From assembly GCA_021014325.1 (NCBI GenBank), contig CM037469.1, forward strand, positions 19,181,701 to 19,245,700: a DNA stretch of 64,000 nt. Direction: 5' to 3'. Origin of the DNA: Plazaster borealis. Taxonomy: Eukaryota > Echinodermata > Asteroidea > Forcipulatida > Labidiasteridae. The translations under genes were made by a program, and so were the position numbers. Shown here in pieces: positions 1 to 13,200 of the stretch. Within the stretch, counting starts at the first letter, position 1. Each line of letters starts with the position of its first letter. Below the pieces are notes generated by a model that searched no databases, was not told the origin of the DNA, and saw only the letters and a program-made list of their open reading frames with translations.

Positions 1-49
1 TGTTGTTTTGTAGCAGAAATTGTGATAGTAAGTGTCGTGTTTTTTTCAG

Positions 50-3000
50 CAAACTGGGACGGTATCCATGATAACGAGACCGGTATCCATGGCTACACCT
101 GGTCCATTGGTTCCAGCGTGTGTGATGATGACGTCAGCATGCATGTAGATCCTCATGCACACCTGTTTGATGAATCACAATGGCACCATCAGGGACTGAT
201 TGTCAACGTCAACCTTCCAGGTATAAATGCACCTAATACATGGAAAGAAACATGTTTATTTTGTCTACATTTTGTCTAAACCATAACATCCCTGAGCATA
301 GTTTTGAAACCTTGGGTTTCCATGCCCGTAGACCTTATTCACATGACGTCATTTGAGTAGGGCGCCCTCACCTAGAGGCCAAAAGGAGGTTGTTCGTTTG
401 CCAACCCTGTGCGCAGTGCGCACACATCTGTAGGTTTTGTTTCTATCATTGATCTCCTTTATTATTGTCAGTTTATTATATAATTGCACTTCATCTATTT
501 GAATAAAAACAATATTGTATCTTCCTGCGGAAAGTGACACAAGTCTGTTAGGAGTAAACAAAGGAATTTAAGGAAAATTCGGCAGGTGTACTCAGTTATG
601 TCTATTTTGTATGTACCTTAGATGATGCCTATTTTATCAGCGTGCGTGCTCTGAATAAGGTGGAGTTTGGCGGCCCAATGGCGTTGACTGTATGTCACAG
701 CACCCCCCTCATCATTGATAACACTCCGCCCATAATTTACAGCATTGATAACATCACTTATGACTCCTCTATTGGTAGAATTGGATTGCAAGTGAAGGCA
801 AGGTGAGTATATGTTAAAAAAAACTGAACATTTTATTTGATATGTTGTTCAATCTAAGACCTAATTTGTATACAAGATGTGATTTTACAATCTACTGACA
901 ACTATTCTGAAACAATGTTGCTTAAGGTGAGCTGATTTGGTTTAAATTTCTCAGCATTTCAAGACTTAAACTTACACCAGTGACACAGCTTTTTCGACAA
1001 ACAAGACTGACAATCATAATATTCAAAAGCAGTTTGACTATTGAACCTACGACCTCCGGATTACGTACCGGCGCTCTACCAACTAAGCTGTCTAGCCCTA
1101 TGTTGGCGGTCTCCCTATTTTGTCAAATCAGAAGCCTTATTCAACCTGTAACTGCTGTGTAGCCATGGATCAACCCAAGTTTACAACACAACCTGAGAAG
1201 CGTCAGCAGAGGGGTCACCTTAAGAGCATGAGACTTTTTATTTCAAATATCAAGTAATAAACCACAATACAATATTGATTGATTTACAGCGATCCAGATT
1301 CCCACCTGTTTGAGTACCATATGGCGGCCGGAAGAACACCGAGGGATATATCTCTGCACGACTGGGAAGCCCTCGCAGTTAGTCAACAACTTTTCATCAA
1401 CTTCAAGATTCCTAATGGCATACCATGCTGGCTGATCGTCAGAGCTGTCAATAATGGTACAAAGTTATTATTATAAATGTCTAAATGTATCGTACACGTT
1501 TGGTAATGACTCAAAACAAATATTAGCATAAAAACTTACTTGGTAACGAGCAACGGAGAGCTGTTGATAGTATAAAACATTGTAGGAAACGACTCCCTCT
1601 GAAGTAACGTAGTTTTTGAGAAAGAGGTAATTTCTCACTAAAATAATAAAAACTTCTTGCAAGAAGTTTTTATTCCTATCTGAAAGTACACAAATTTGTA
1701 CAAAAAGGGTGTTTTTTCTTTCATCATTTTCTGGCAACTGCGATGACCAATTGAGCCCAAATGTTCACAGGCTTGAGCCAGACTATGCTCTTTCCATGGC
1801 ATCTGCAAGAACTCACTGCTTAGACAGAAGTTTCATTCACACTGCCGACCCCCTATGACTGAGGAAGGGATTTTGTCCTTTAAATGCCGTTTGCATTTAA
1901 TTATGTATTTATTTTAATTTTAAATCTTCGGACATAGGTACAAAATTGTCTGGGTCAAGTCAAAGTTTTAAAAACTGTCATCATAGATGTGTCAGACCCA
2001 ATAAAACCACTACATGTACAATGAAGATATAGAAAAACAATAAATAACTACAAAATACAAAATGTGAAACTAACTTAACTTTTGGAGACAGAATAAAAAG
2101 ACAACTAGAGCCACTTTCTAAACAAAACAAGAACCTTGATTAAAAAGAAGTATGAACACTAGGAAGCAAACACAAAGACAATAATAGCCCAACAGATTGA
2201 ACACCTTCTTCTCACATAAAACAGGAGAGGGAATACGTAATATCGTTCTTCTAGACTGTTATACTTGTTTAGCAACTCTGAGCTGCAGTGAACTTGATTA
2301 AGAGCTTCAGTCTGATTCCAATTTTCATTCTGTTAATTCTGTATTGCATTTTTGCTTTTTTAGGCCTTTTCATTGTTCTGTTATTTTTTAATAATCATTT
2401 GTGTTGTTTTTTGGATGTCTGTGCCCGTCTTGCCTTAATCCTTGCTTTCTGGGTTTTGGGAGACATACGCCTTTTGGCGACAGTTTTCATTTTTAACCTT
2501 TATGCTCTCCTGGGTCTTCCACTGTTGTTTAACGTGAGTTTTTAAAAATATTTTTTAATGTTTGTACATGTATACTTGTGAATTCTTTGCCCGCATAAAT
2601 ATTATTATTATGGTTCACATTTTCACTTGACATAAACAAATAAAACAATCCACCTCATTTGCAAACGAAACTCTGGTACAGGTACAGGTTACAGGTAAAG
2701 GTACATTTGTCACTAACAGTTATTTTTTTATTTATATAAATTGTTGTGCTGAAATGGAGATGGTCGGAGGGTCGACTGGGATTTCTTCTGTATTAATCCA
2801 CATTCAAACTGCCGGTCATGACCGCCTTTCTTTTTCTTTTTCTTTTCCTCTGAAGTTGACCTTCGAACTGTGGAGCATGCTGATGAACCAATATTGGTCG
2901 ATGACACTCCACCAATTGCTGGAGACTTATTTGATGGACCCTATGCTGGCCGAGATCTTGTATTCACTAAAGATAGGAATGAAGTAAAACAATGAATTCT

Positions 3001-6000
3001 CAAAAATGTCTTTTGTTCTTCTCGATTATATAATGTTTTATATTGGGACCCCTACAACGACATCTTTTTTTCTTAAGTATACATTTTTGTACTGATTCTT
3101 TTGCAATAAATACTTTTCTAAGTTTTGACAAGAATATTATTATTTGTAGCCAGGAAGTCTTTTTTAAATGGAGTGGTTAATAGTTTAAGAAAACTTGAGC
3201 AGTTTTTCACTAAATGTTTCAGTTCGTTAAGATTTGTCGTTAAGTCCGTAATCAGAACTCAATTTTCATTATATACAGCCGAAAACAGATGTAGTATTTA
3301 GCATTGCTTCATCTTACTACTAATCCAATGCGTTCACTTCTTTAAAAGATTTGTGGAAACTGGTACAACTGGTTTGATCCAGAATCTGGTATTTCCTCGT
3401 ACCTGTGGGCCGTTGGAACCAAACCGCTGTCGAGCAACGTTGTGAACTTTGTCAAAGTGTCTCGCCGAGAGCATGGTGCCTGCTCCGGGTATGTGACCCT
3501 TCAGCACGGCGAGACCTACTACTCAACGCTTGTAGCGTTCCACGGTGGTTATGACAAGTTGAATGTTTCGACTTCATCAAATGGAGGTAATTTTACGAAC
3601 TGCATTTATGCTTATAGTAATTCGGATAATCCTTCATCTTATCCACTTTGAAACAAACCAGTGGTATCTTGCTAATATTCGTTAATCCTGACCCATGCAA
3701 TTGTTTTAACTATGTGGTGTCGACAGAGCAACCATTATAAAGATTCAAATTATTTGAAAAAAGAAAACTTCTCCCTTTACTCAAAAGGTTAAACAAAACT
3801 TTGACATAAAGGTGAAATATTTTGAGGTTTTGTCGACTGGAAACAAAGGAAAAGGCAAGGGAATTTAATGAAAAATAAATAGAGGTTCACTGTCTCACAA
3901 CTTCTCTGAAAGTTTATTGTTGTTTTTAAAATTGAATGGTTACCCCTGTATTTTGCCAGTGACTGTTGATCTAACTCCACCAGTCCAAGGAAGCGTCTAT
4001 GACGGCCTCCTCCCAGGTCCAACGGACCTTGACTTTTCTTCTAGACCAGCCACAGTGTCAGCTCAGTGGCAGGGATTCTCTGATCCTGAGTCTGGTATTG
4101 AAGACTACCAAGTTACAATTTATCGCAAGCACGATGACAGGTAGGTCTATCCATGTTTCTAATCAATGCGATTTCCATTCAAAAGTATGTTTTCTTAGTA
4201 TCAAAACTAAATCAACATTCAAAGGTTTAATTCAGCATAGTCTACCATCAAAGAAACTAAGTTTTATTGGCAAGAACGGGGCCCAATTTCATAGCGCTGT
4301 TAAAGCACAAAAAATGTCTAAGCACAAAACAATATTGCTTACCAAAAGAAGGTTACCAGCCAAATCATAGCATGTCACATGTACCATCTGTGATTGATAT
4401 CTTGTTCTTTTTTGTTTAATTTGCAGAAAATTGTTAAGCAATATTTGCTGCTTTACGCAGGTCTATGAAATTTGGCCCAGGTTATTTGCCAAAATGACAG
4501 GTTAAGATTTTTGTTTATGAGTAATGCCCTCGCGTATTAGTTTCCTTTACTGTTAATTAAGTATTAAGTTTCTGCTAAGAAGGGATTTGAAATTTATCTT
4601 TCTGGTAATAATAAAACCAAGGAACCACCCAAAGTGTCCTGACGATACATGCAAAGAGAAGATGTTGACAAATGTCTGGTGTTTTGGCGAGTTGGGACTC
4701 TGATTATAGCTAGGGTCTGCAGAGGTAAAGGGCAGGGCAGAAACCATGGAGTCAACCTAAATGCACAAAAAAGTTTAATTACGCTGAAGATAAATGAGTG
4801 AATCAAAAGCATTGAACTTGCAAAAACATGGTTTTCTTGAATTGAAGGCACAAAATACAAGTGTAATTTAATATATTCGATTGTATTTATTTTTTCAGTG
4901 AAAATGCAACCAATGAATTTGATGTTATCCATGAAGCCGAATCGGTTGGGAACGATGTCTCTTTAATTGAGTGGCATCATTTTTATCTTCACCACAAGGA
5001 CCAGGTGTACATCAACCTACGTACAATCAACCAGGCTGTCAATCACATTGATACTCCAACCAATGGTTTCCTGATTGATTTGACTCCTCCTATGCTACGA
5101 TCCCTCGGAGACGGGCTTGTTGTTGGACAGGATGCAGACTTCCAGGTTTGGTATTATTTTGTTAAGTCGCCACTTTCTAGATCAGTCCTCACTTTACTGT
5201 AAACCAAGATCCCATTGAGAGTATTCTTGTAGATCCGATTCCTTCGTGAGGCTAAGTGGTGAACAGGACGAGCAAACATTCTTACTTGGTAGGTAATTGG
5301 GTGTCGTGGCCTAGCGAGTTATTGCACTGGACTAAAAAAGTCTGGTTGAATGTGGTTTCGAATCCCAGTTATGACACTTGTGTCCTTGAGCAGACACTTA
5401 ACTATAATTGCCTCTCTTCACCCAGGGTACCTTTGGGGCAGAGATGGTTCTTATGATTGATTTAGCTTGATGAGCTATAGACGATGTGACCTGTGACATC
5501 ACATGTTTACAAAAGAGCCACAGAGCCTGGACTTCCTGCAGGCACGATTTGTACACAGCCTAATTGAAGAAAACATAAAATCTTATATTTTATGGAGATT
5601 GCACTGTCTAATTCTTATCAACTTTTGATATGATGAAAGGGGGCACATCTCAAAACTTGTCCAGCTTTTACTCTCATAACTCTTGGATTTATGTGGAAAT
5701 TATGACACAAAATGTCATCTTTTCCATATGACCAGTGCAGTATCTTGCCTGCCAGAAAATCCAAAGAATGTACAAGGTCACACTTATTGTAAACAAAGGT
5801 CACATGGTCTATATACACATTTGGCAGCACAGGCTGTATGCTCCGAGGGAGCTGAGATGGTTAAAGGAATGAAATAAATGTCCCAAGAAACAGAGGTGAT
5901 AATGTTTCAGTGCCGCGAGCGTCAGATTTAAGCGCTTTATAAGAGCCCACTGTTATTATTTTTATTGTTGGTAATTAATGGGCAATAAGGTTCAGGTCAT

Positions 6001-7298
6001 CTTCAAGAAGAAAATAGAGTCATATTTTAATTTCCACATAATGTTCATGGGTAGCAGTAAGATGCTGTTCACTGGCTATAAAACTTATATTGTGGTACGG
6101 AAGTGTTCTTTGTTTTCACTCTATACAGTTTGGTTGCCTCTAAAGTTTCATTCAAAAACTGCCCTAATCCTTATCCAAGGTTAAACATTACACACGAAAA
6201 GATGTCTGACCGGCTTCAGCGTGAGAAACACATATATCTTAGCTATAATTTGTTTTTCTTTCAAATAGTGGCATGGCATATTGGAAGGGTTGGTAAGTGA
6301 CATTGGCTTGCTGAATAACTTTCACGACCTTACAATACAGCACATATGAACAGCACACAGGAACAGTCCAACTGGAGCTCGATCTCACAAAGATTTTAAA
6401 ACTGAGATTTAAATGAAGAGATTTAAAATTGATCTTGAGATTGATCTTAAGTGCGAATCAATCTAAAATGCTAAGCAGAGTGAGATGTCAAAATACAGAT
6501 TACTATATGGTAATACTGACAACTCATCAATAAGATGAATCTTAATGCTTTTGGAAATCAAGCTCTGGGCTGTGAAGTAACCCAACTCAGAGTCCAATTC
6601 TACGGCTTAATGATACGTCTTAATAATTGTCTTATTTGCTACAGACACACAGTGATAGCCTTGCTGTTCACTGGGACTACTTGGACGAAGAGTCAGGCAT
6701 TGCGTTGTTTGAGTTGGCTATTTACGAAATGCGACAGGGTAAAAAACAGAAGATTTTCCCAGCAGGTAAAGTTTAAACTATTATCTAAAATGACATGAAA
6801 ATAACATGAAACAAAACATTTCAAACTGTTTTAAATAGATGAAAGGTATGAAATAAAAAATATGTTACTTCTGAACTAATATTCCGTAGAAGGTTGGAGT
6901 CCCACGCAATATTTCAATTTTCAGGCAATTTAATTTCTTGTTTAAACACTGCCGCTAGTAAAATAACAAAACAAAAATGATTAATGTTATTTAACTTAAG
7001 ACAGCCTTTCCATGTATAAATCAAACAAAATAGTTAACCTGAGTTGGCATGATCAAATTCCTACTTATGTATTTTGCCAATTTTTTTGAGAAGCATCTTT
7101 CTTTATTTGTTTGTTTTAGACTTGGATCCAAATAGCTTTGAGCCGATACATGAAGTTACTACTAAATCTCACGTGCAAAGTGGATTGTCACTTCGTGCAG
7201 GGGCCGTCTACATCACACGAATCAAGGCTCACAACCAGGCTAAACTGATAGCATCACATGAGACTAGCGGTATTAGGGTAGACCCTACGCCACCTGAG
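50..7298 (+). CDS. Gene A exons 1-9: FN3-like repeats
   Basis: Exons: 50-220, 622-802, 1290-1456, 2856-2983, 3349-3586, 3960-4140, 4899-5145, 6645-6765, 7120-7298. Exon 1 gives the first half of a repeat (NWDGIHDNETGIHGYTWSIG). Exon 2 gives the second half (YFISVRALNKVEFGG) and the linker IIDNTPPII. The same alternation follows: linkers VDDTPPIAGDLFDG (exon 4), VDLTPPVQGSVYDG (exon 6), IDLTPPMLRSLGDG (exon 7) and VDPTPPE (exon 9); first halves NWYNWFDPESGISSYLWAVG (exon 5), QWQGFSDPESGIEDYQVTIY (exon 6) and HWDYLDEESGIALFELAIY (exon 8). FN3 folds are usually extracellular spacer or ligand-binding beta-sandwiches. These are divergent, but the W/G-F/S-G-I and Y-Y-x-T-V-x-A landmarks recur too regularly to be chance. 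Introns carry several repeats listed separately. Confidence 0.85.
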
Positions 7299-10200
7299 GT
7301 AGATGGAGATTGTTATGAAACTGCCAGAAATTATCACTAACATAACCATTTTAACAGATGCAACATTCCGTCAATATTTTCAAGCAGGTCACAACAATAA
7401 TAAAACCATCACAATTTCGAGAATTGTTGTTCTACTAACCAATTACTAATCAGTTAAAGTTTGTTTACCTTCTCATATCACAAAGTAGCCTAGTAGTGCA
7501 AGTTATCGTTGAAAACCTAAACCGAATGATGAAAACTTTTCAAATACATTTTTACGATCCTAATCTTTTTATTTATTAATTATAAACTTTTTTTTAAGAT
7601 GAGGTACGTACGTGGTGGGAATTTAGATGGAGAGGTCGAAGAAGTCATCAACGGATACCTATTCCAGAACAGCCACTCCACAATTCAGGCATCTTGGCTG
7701 GGAGTTGATGGTCAAAGTGGTATTAAGAACTACTGGGTCGCAGTTGGCACAGCTCCAAGTAAGACATAATAAAACTGTGCTAAGAACTTCAGTAGAAGTT
7801 ACATTTCTTGAAAGGGTTTTAATGATACAAAGAAAAGTATGACAAAAATGGTTTTATTTTAAATGCCAACATTCTGCATTCACTTATTTATCATGAACAA
7901 ATAAATGTTTGAAGCTTTCACAGTGAAATGCATCGGACAATGTTTTGACGTAGCGATTTGGGGTTCCCTAAAAAGTATCACATACATATATATAATCTTG
8001 TTCGTTAGAAATTGTGTATAGTTTGAGTCTAAAGTTCACCTGTGATTGCATTCACATCTGGAAAATCAGTGAGGAAGGACGCTTTCAAGACATCTATTTT
8101 CTCAGTGGAGTGTTGTTATAATTCAACAAGTTGTTACCCTCGTTTTCTTCCTTACAGACACTGAAGACGTCAAACCTTTCACAGCACTTGGGCCAAAGAG
8201 GAATGGTGTCTTGCTAAACCTTGACCTCCAACTCAATGACTTTTCAACATGTAATGATGATGCGTTTACCGAGGACTGCCGCCCCGTCTATTACGTATGC
8301 GTGAAGAGCGAGAATGGTGCGGGGGCCTTCAGTGACGTCATTTGCTCCACGCCAATCAGAGTTGTTGAAGAGGATCAGACAGGTTTGTGAATTAAGCAAA
8401 CACAGTTGTTGAGGGAGGTCCGTGCAAACAGGGATACTAAAAAATTACCTGCTTACCTGTACATTCATCTTTTCACATGTTAAGTATAACTGTCAATGAT
8501 TATATGAGTTGTAACACGAAAAGAATCATGAACCTTCTTCTAATTTTCAGGCAACGGGGAACTTCATGTACAATCAAAATTTATTTAATACTTGTGTTTA
8601 GTATGACTCGTTCTTCCTACATCGTTCTCCATAACAGGTTATGTAACGGATGGACCAACCATGCTTCAGGATACAGACTCTCAACAGGAGAAAACCACTG
8701 TTACTATTTGGTTCGATGACTTTGAGGTAAGATTCCAAAGAAAAGTATCTTTTAACTAATTGTTTTTAAGATTATTTATAATATTTCAAATTATTGTGAT
8801 TTGAAGATTTTATAATATATTTGGTTTGAACACAAACAAATGACTAGGCGGGACTTGAACCTGCAACCTCCGGATTAACTCGGTGCTCTACAAACCGACC
8901 CAATTTTGTCGATGGCTTTGTTTGGGTGCCATTCAGAAGCCATTCAATCTGTAATTGCCGTATAGCCAGGGGTCACACCCAAGTTTACGATAAAACCTGG
9001 GAAGCGGCAGCAGAGGGATCACTTAATTTCAGTTTTACTTGTTTTCACCTGTAGTTCAATAATTGAATTTATAATAATTGTTTCTTTTTACAGAGCCAAT
9101 TGCATGGTATATCTTCCTATGAGTGGGCAGTCGGTACGACTCCTGGAGGAGAAGACATCCAACCTTTGACCTCAGATGGAGTAGTGCCTGGACGTGACCC
9201 TGACATTCCAGGTAATCATATCCAGCCTGTTTGTTCTTCTTCTGAGAAACGATCTTAACAAATGATGTGCTTTGTATCAAAGTAAGTATCAATTTTAGAG
9301 AAAACTATGACACCAGTTTTAGGTGTTTTATACTTTATTTTTAACAGGTCTTGCCGGTCAGGGCAAGGCACAGTCTCCACTACCTCTCCAGCATGGCGTG
9401 ACGTATTACAGCACCGTCCGTGCGATCACCAACGATGAAAATGTCTTAGAAACTGTCTCCAATGGTTTCACGGTAGATGTTACACCGCCAAACATTAACA
9501 TCACTGACTTTGGTCAATATGACACAACTGTCGATTTGGTGAGTGGGAATGTTTCAGAATTAAAAAAATTATGTAATTTGTTTGATATTTGGTAGTGTGA
9601 TTGTTTATTGATATATCTCTTTTATATATTGTGCTTTTATAAAACAAATTCAAAAAATCAATGTCCCTGCTGGTAAAGAGGACCTTTCACGTTCAGCTCT
9701 TGTATTTGTCACACATTTGCTTCAGGGCGTTGGCGGTGTCCAACTTTATCAGTCCTTTGTCGACTCTATCGATGCCATGTGGGATGTGGAGGACTTGGAG
9801 AGTAACCTCATTGCAACATACTTTTCCGTGGGACAGAATGCAGGATCTAATGACATGTTTCCTCTGACAAGAGCGAACAGTTCCTACATTCCTTCGTCTA
9901 TGGTGAAACCTGGGCCCGAAGGTGATTTAGTTAAAAGCATCAGAAGTTATGAACAAAATATTTCAAACTCTTCAAGATTGTTTTTTTTTTTTTTTCAAAC
10001 GTGCCCATTTGCAGGAAGATTCTTATTTCACAATTGCTTTGATGCATTTAGCATGTTTCAAAAGTACCAACCTTATCGTAGCATGATGTACCTATCAACA
10101 TTAAATATTACCTCTTTAAGAAAAAGGGTTTTCCTGCTAGTAACAGGAGATTGTTTGTTTTCCTTTAAAAATTATAAGTTGTTATTTTGATGTCAGGTTT

Positions 10201-13200
10201 GCCGAATATTCTGACCGTCCATGCCATCAACAGTGTTGGGCTGAAGCAAACAGTTTATACTACCAGTTTAACTGTAGATACCACTCCACCAAGTGCTGGT
10301 AAGGTATGTATCCCGCGTGCAAACTATATATTCAACCAATGTACTTGTATATCTATTAGGGAGAGCTGCACAGGTTGTTTATAGTGTTAGGAGCTGTCAT
10401 AATGGCTTTTACTTTGTCTCCCTCTGCTAGGTCTTGTGCCCATCTTTCATACATGCAGATAGCGCTCTCAAGTGCAGCTGGACTGATTTCCTAGATGACG
10501 AGTCAGGAATTGAGTATGTAAAATTCATTGTTGGGACTGCAGAAGGTCTAAATGACGTGTTTGCATCAGACTTTTTACCTGGCTATATGACACACTACAG
10601 TGCCACAGGTAAGAACAATGAAGATGAAAGCTTCTGTTAGCTATAACTTGATATTTGTTTGGTGGAAAACGTTAAAACTTCCCTCTTTTCTATAAAAACT
10701 ATTGTCATTTTCATTTAAGTGTTTACTTGATCGCGGCCATCCATCAGAAGGTATAGTGCAGTTACTGGTATCTTTAACAAAGGGGACATTTTATTAAATT
10801 CTTTTGCAGATTTAGACTTGCTGCATAACAAACTCTATTTTGTCACCATCGAGGCGTTCAACGCTGTCAGCCAGAGTACATATGCCTTCTCTAAACCCAT
10901 TGAGATCGATGACACCCCTCCCTCATATGGCGTTGTGGTGGAACTTGCTGGTCTTCATAAATTGAATCACAGCAATCCAGAGAGGCAGCTGAGCTGGGAT
11001 TGCAGTAACACAGACGACTGCTTAGGTCTAGATGGAGAGTGTTTGGACTCCATCACCCAGATTCAGATCCTATGGGAAGCTTTCAAAGATGAAGATACTC
11101 AGATCACTAAGTATGAAGTAGCATTAGGCACCACACCAGGAGGAACTCAGGTCAAATCATTCTATGAGGTGGATAGGTGCCAGACTTCAGAGCTTATAAC
11201 TAATCTGGACCTAAGTGATGTGCGTAGGGTGTATGCTACAGTGAGAGGATACAATGAAGCTGGTTTGACCAGCACGGCAGTGTCTAACGGCATCTTCGTC
11301 AGTCGATTCAGTGCAGGACATCAGCCGCTAAGACCTTTCACAATCAAAGATGGAGTCACTTCCAATGACCTCCATGACCTTGACTTTCAGACATATTTGA
11401 CTGAATTAAGTGCTACTTGGGATTTCAGTGGAGATCCTTGTCCAATCAGGAAGTACGAGTGGGCTATTTATAGAATTGACGGAGTGGAAAGTCAGCCGCT
11501 GACGGATGTAGGAGGTAACTTTTACACAAACCTTTCATTTAATTAGATGAAACACCCCCTTACAAATTTGGCCTTGAAAAACATATTTATTGGAGAAGAA
11601 AACAGAGCTTTTCTACTTAATTTAACCACATTCCCCGTGCCCTTCCTGTTTTTATGTACAAACTTGTGAATTTTTTTAATTGGCTACAAAAATCTACATC
11701 AAATCTTGCAAAGGATGGATATTGGTATGTTTCCCGCTGGTGAATGGTTTGACTAAATATACCCATTTGTTCTAAATCAAATACACTTTGGTAACTCTGT
11801 TTTTTTTTGTTCTAACCCTCCCTCACGATTGTTATGTTACAGACCGTACTTCAGATACAAACACAGACATTGAAATGAAAGACGGCGAGACGTATTACAC
11901 CGTGGTGCGGGCTACCAACGCTCTGAACATACCCATCACACTCCGCTCTGATGGAATCACCGTGAAACGAGACCCACTGATACCTGGTCAAGTTTACGAT
12001 GGTCTCCTTGTAGGTTTTGATCTAACCTACCAGATAGAAACTGACACCATATCGGCAAGCTGGAGTGGGTTTGGTCAAGGAATGTCGATACAGGAGACCG
12101 TTGTACATACAGGTACATCCTGGGTTACTGGTTTTTGCAAAGATGAACCAAACTATTTTGCCGTAGGTTGAATTTTGTCCGATATACTATTTAATTTTTT
12201 TTGTATAACTTTAGGAAATGCTGAGATGACCAAAGATCATGTTACAGAGCAGGCTGTCGACTATTATGAGGTTGCAGTGGGCACCGATCGTCGCTACCCA
12301 AAGACTAGAGACAACACAGTACCCTTCACTAACGTTGGTCAGAATACATCGGTCACATTCAATAACCTTGATCTAATGGCGCTGACTGCTACGTACTATG
12401 TAACGGTCAGAGGTCATAGTGCAAGCTTCTCCACTGCTGAGGTCACGTCAACTGGAATACATGCTGGTGTGGATAGTAAAGTTTTTGGTAGGTTTTGTTT
12501 GTTCTAGTTTATTTTATTAACTGTGATATTTCAAACATCAATTTAAGTTTAGTTTGATGCAAGTCATCTTAAATTTGGATACAAAGGAATAGTGTGCATA
12601 TTTAAAATTGTTGCTACATAATTATCGAGCAACGCAAAGATTTAGGGGTAGTAACTAATTGTGTTTTTGTCAAAACAGCTACGGAGGTAGAAATACCAAA
12701 GTACGTCAATTCACTCTCCGAAGTCAAACTCCAATGGCAAGAATTTGACTCAACCTTCCCCATTCTACTCTACTATGTTGGCCTGGGTAATGCATCTTCG
12801 GCTGTTGTGTCACCAGAAGTCATGGACTGTTTGGACATGCTGCTAGCAACAGACGAGTCCAAGACGACCTTTTATGAAAGTAAGATGCATTTTGCTGGCA
12901 AGGATACGTATCAGGAGATCAAAGGCCTGAGTCTACAGCAAAGAGGTTCCTACTTCGTGACGGTCGTTGGTGAGATATACTTCATTGTAGAGTTATGCTT
13001 TCCTTGCAGTTGTTCCTGGGTTGCTCATGTAGAAGGGTTTTCTTTTTTTCTTTCTGCATCTCCCATGTAGAATGTTTTTTTAAAAGCTTCATTATTCAAG
13101 CGATGATGGATTATAATGCACTGTTGTATGTTAAATTCTTTTGTTCAAGGAATGAACGAAGGAGGGCAGTGTAACTCCTCCACCAGTCACTTTTCGGTTG

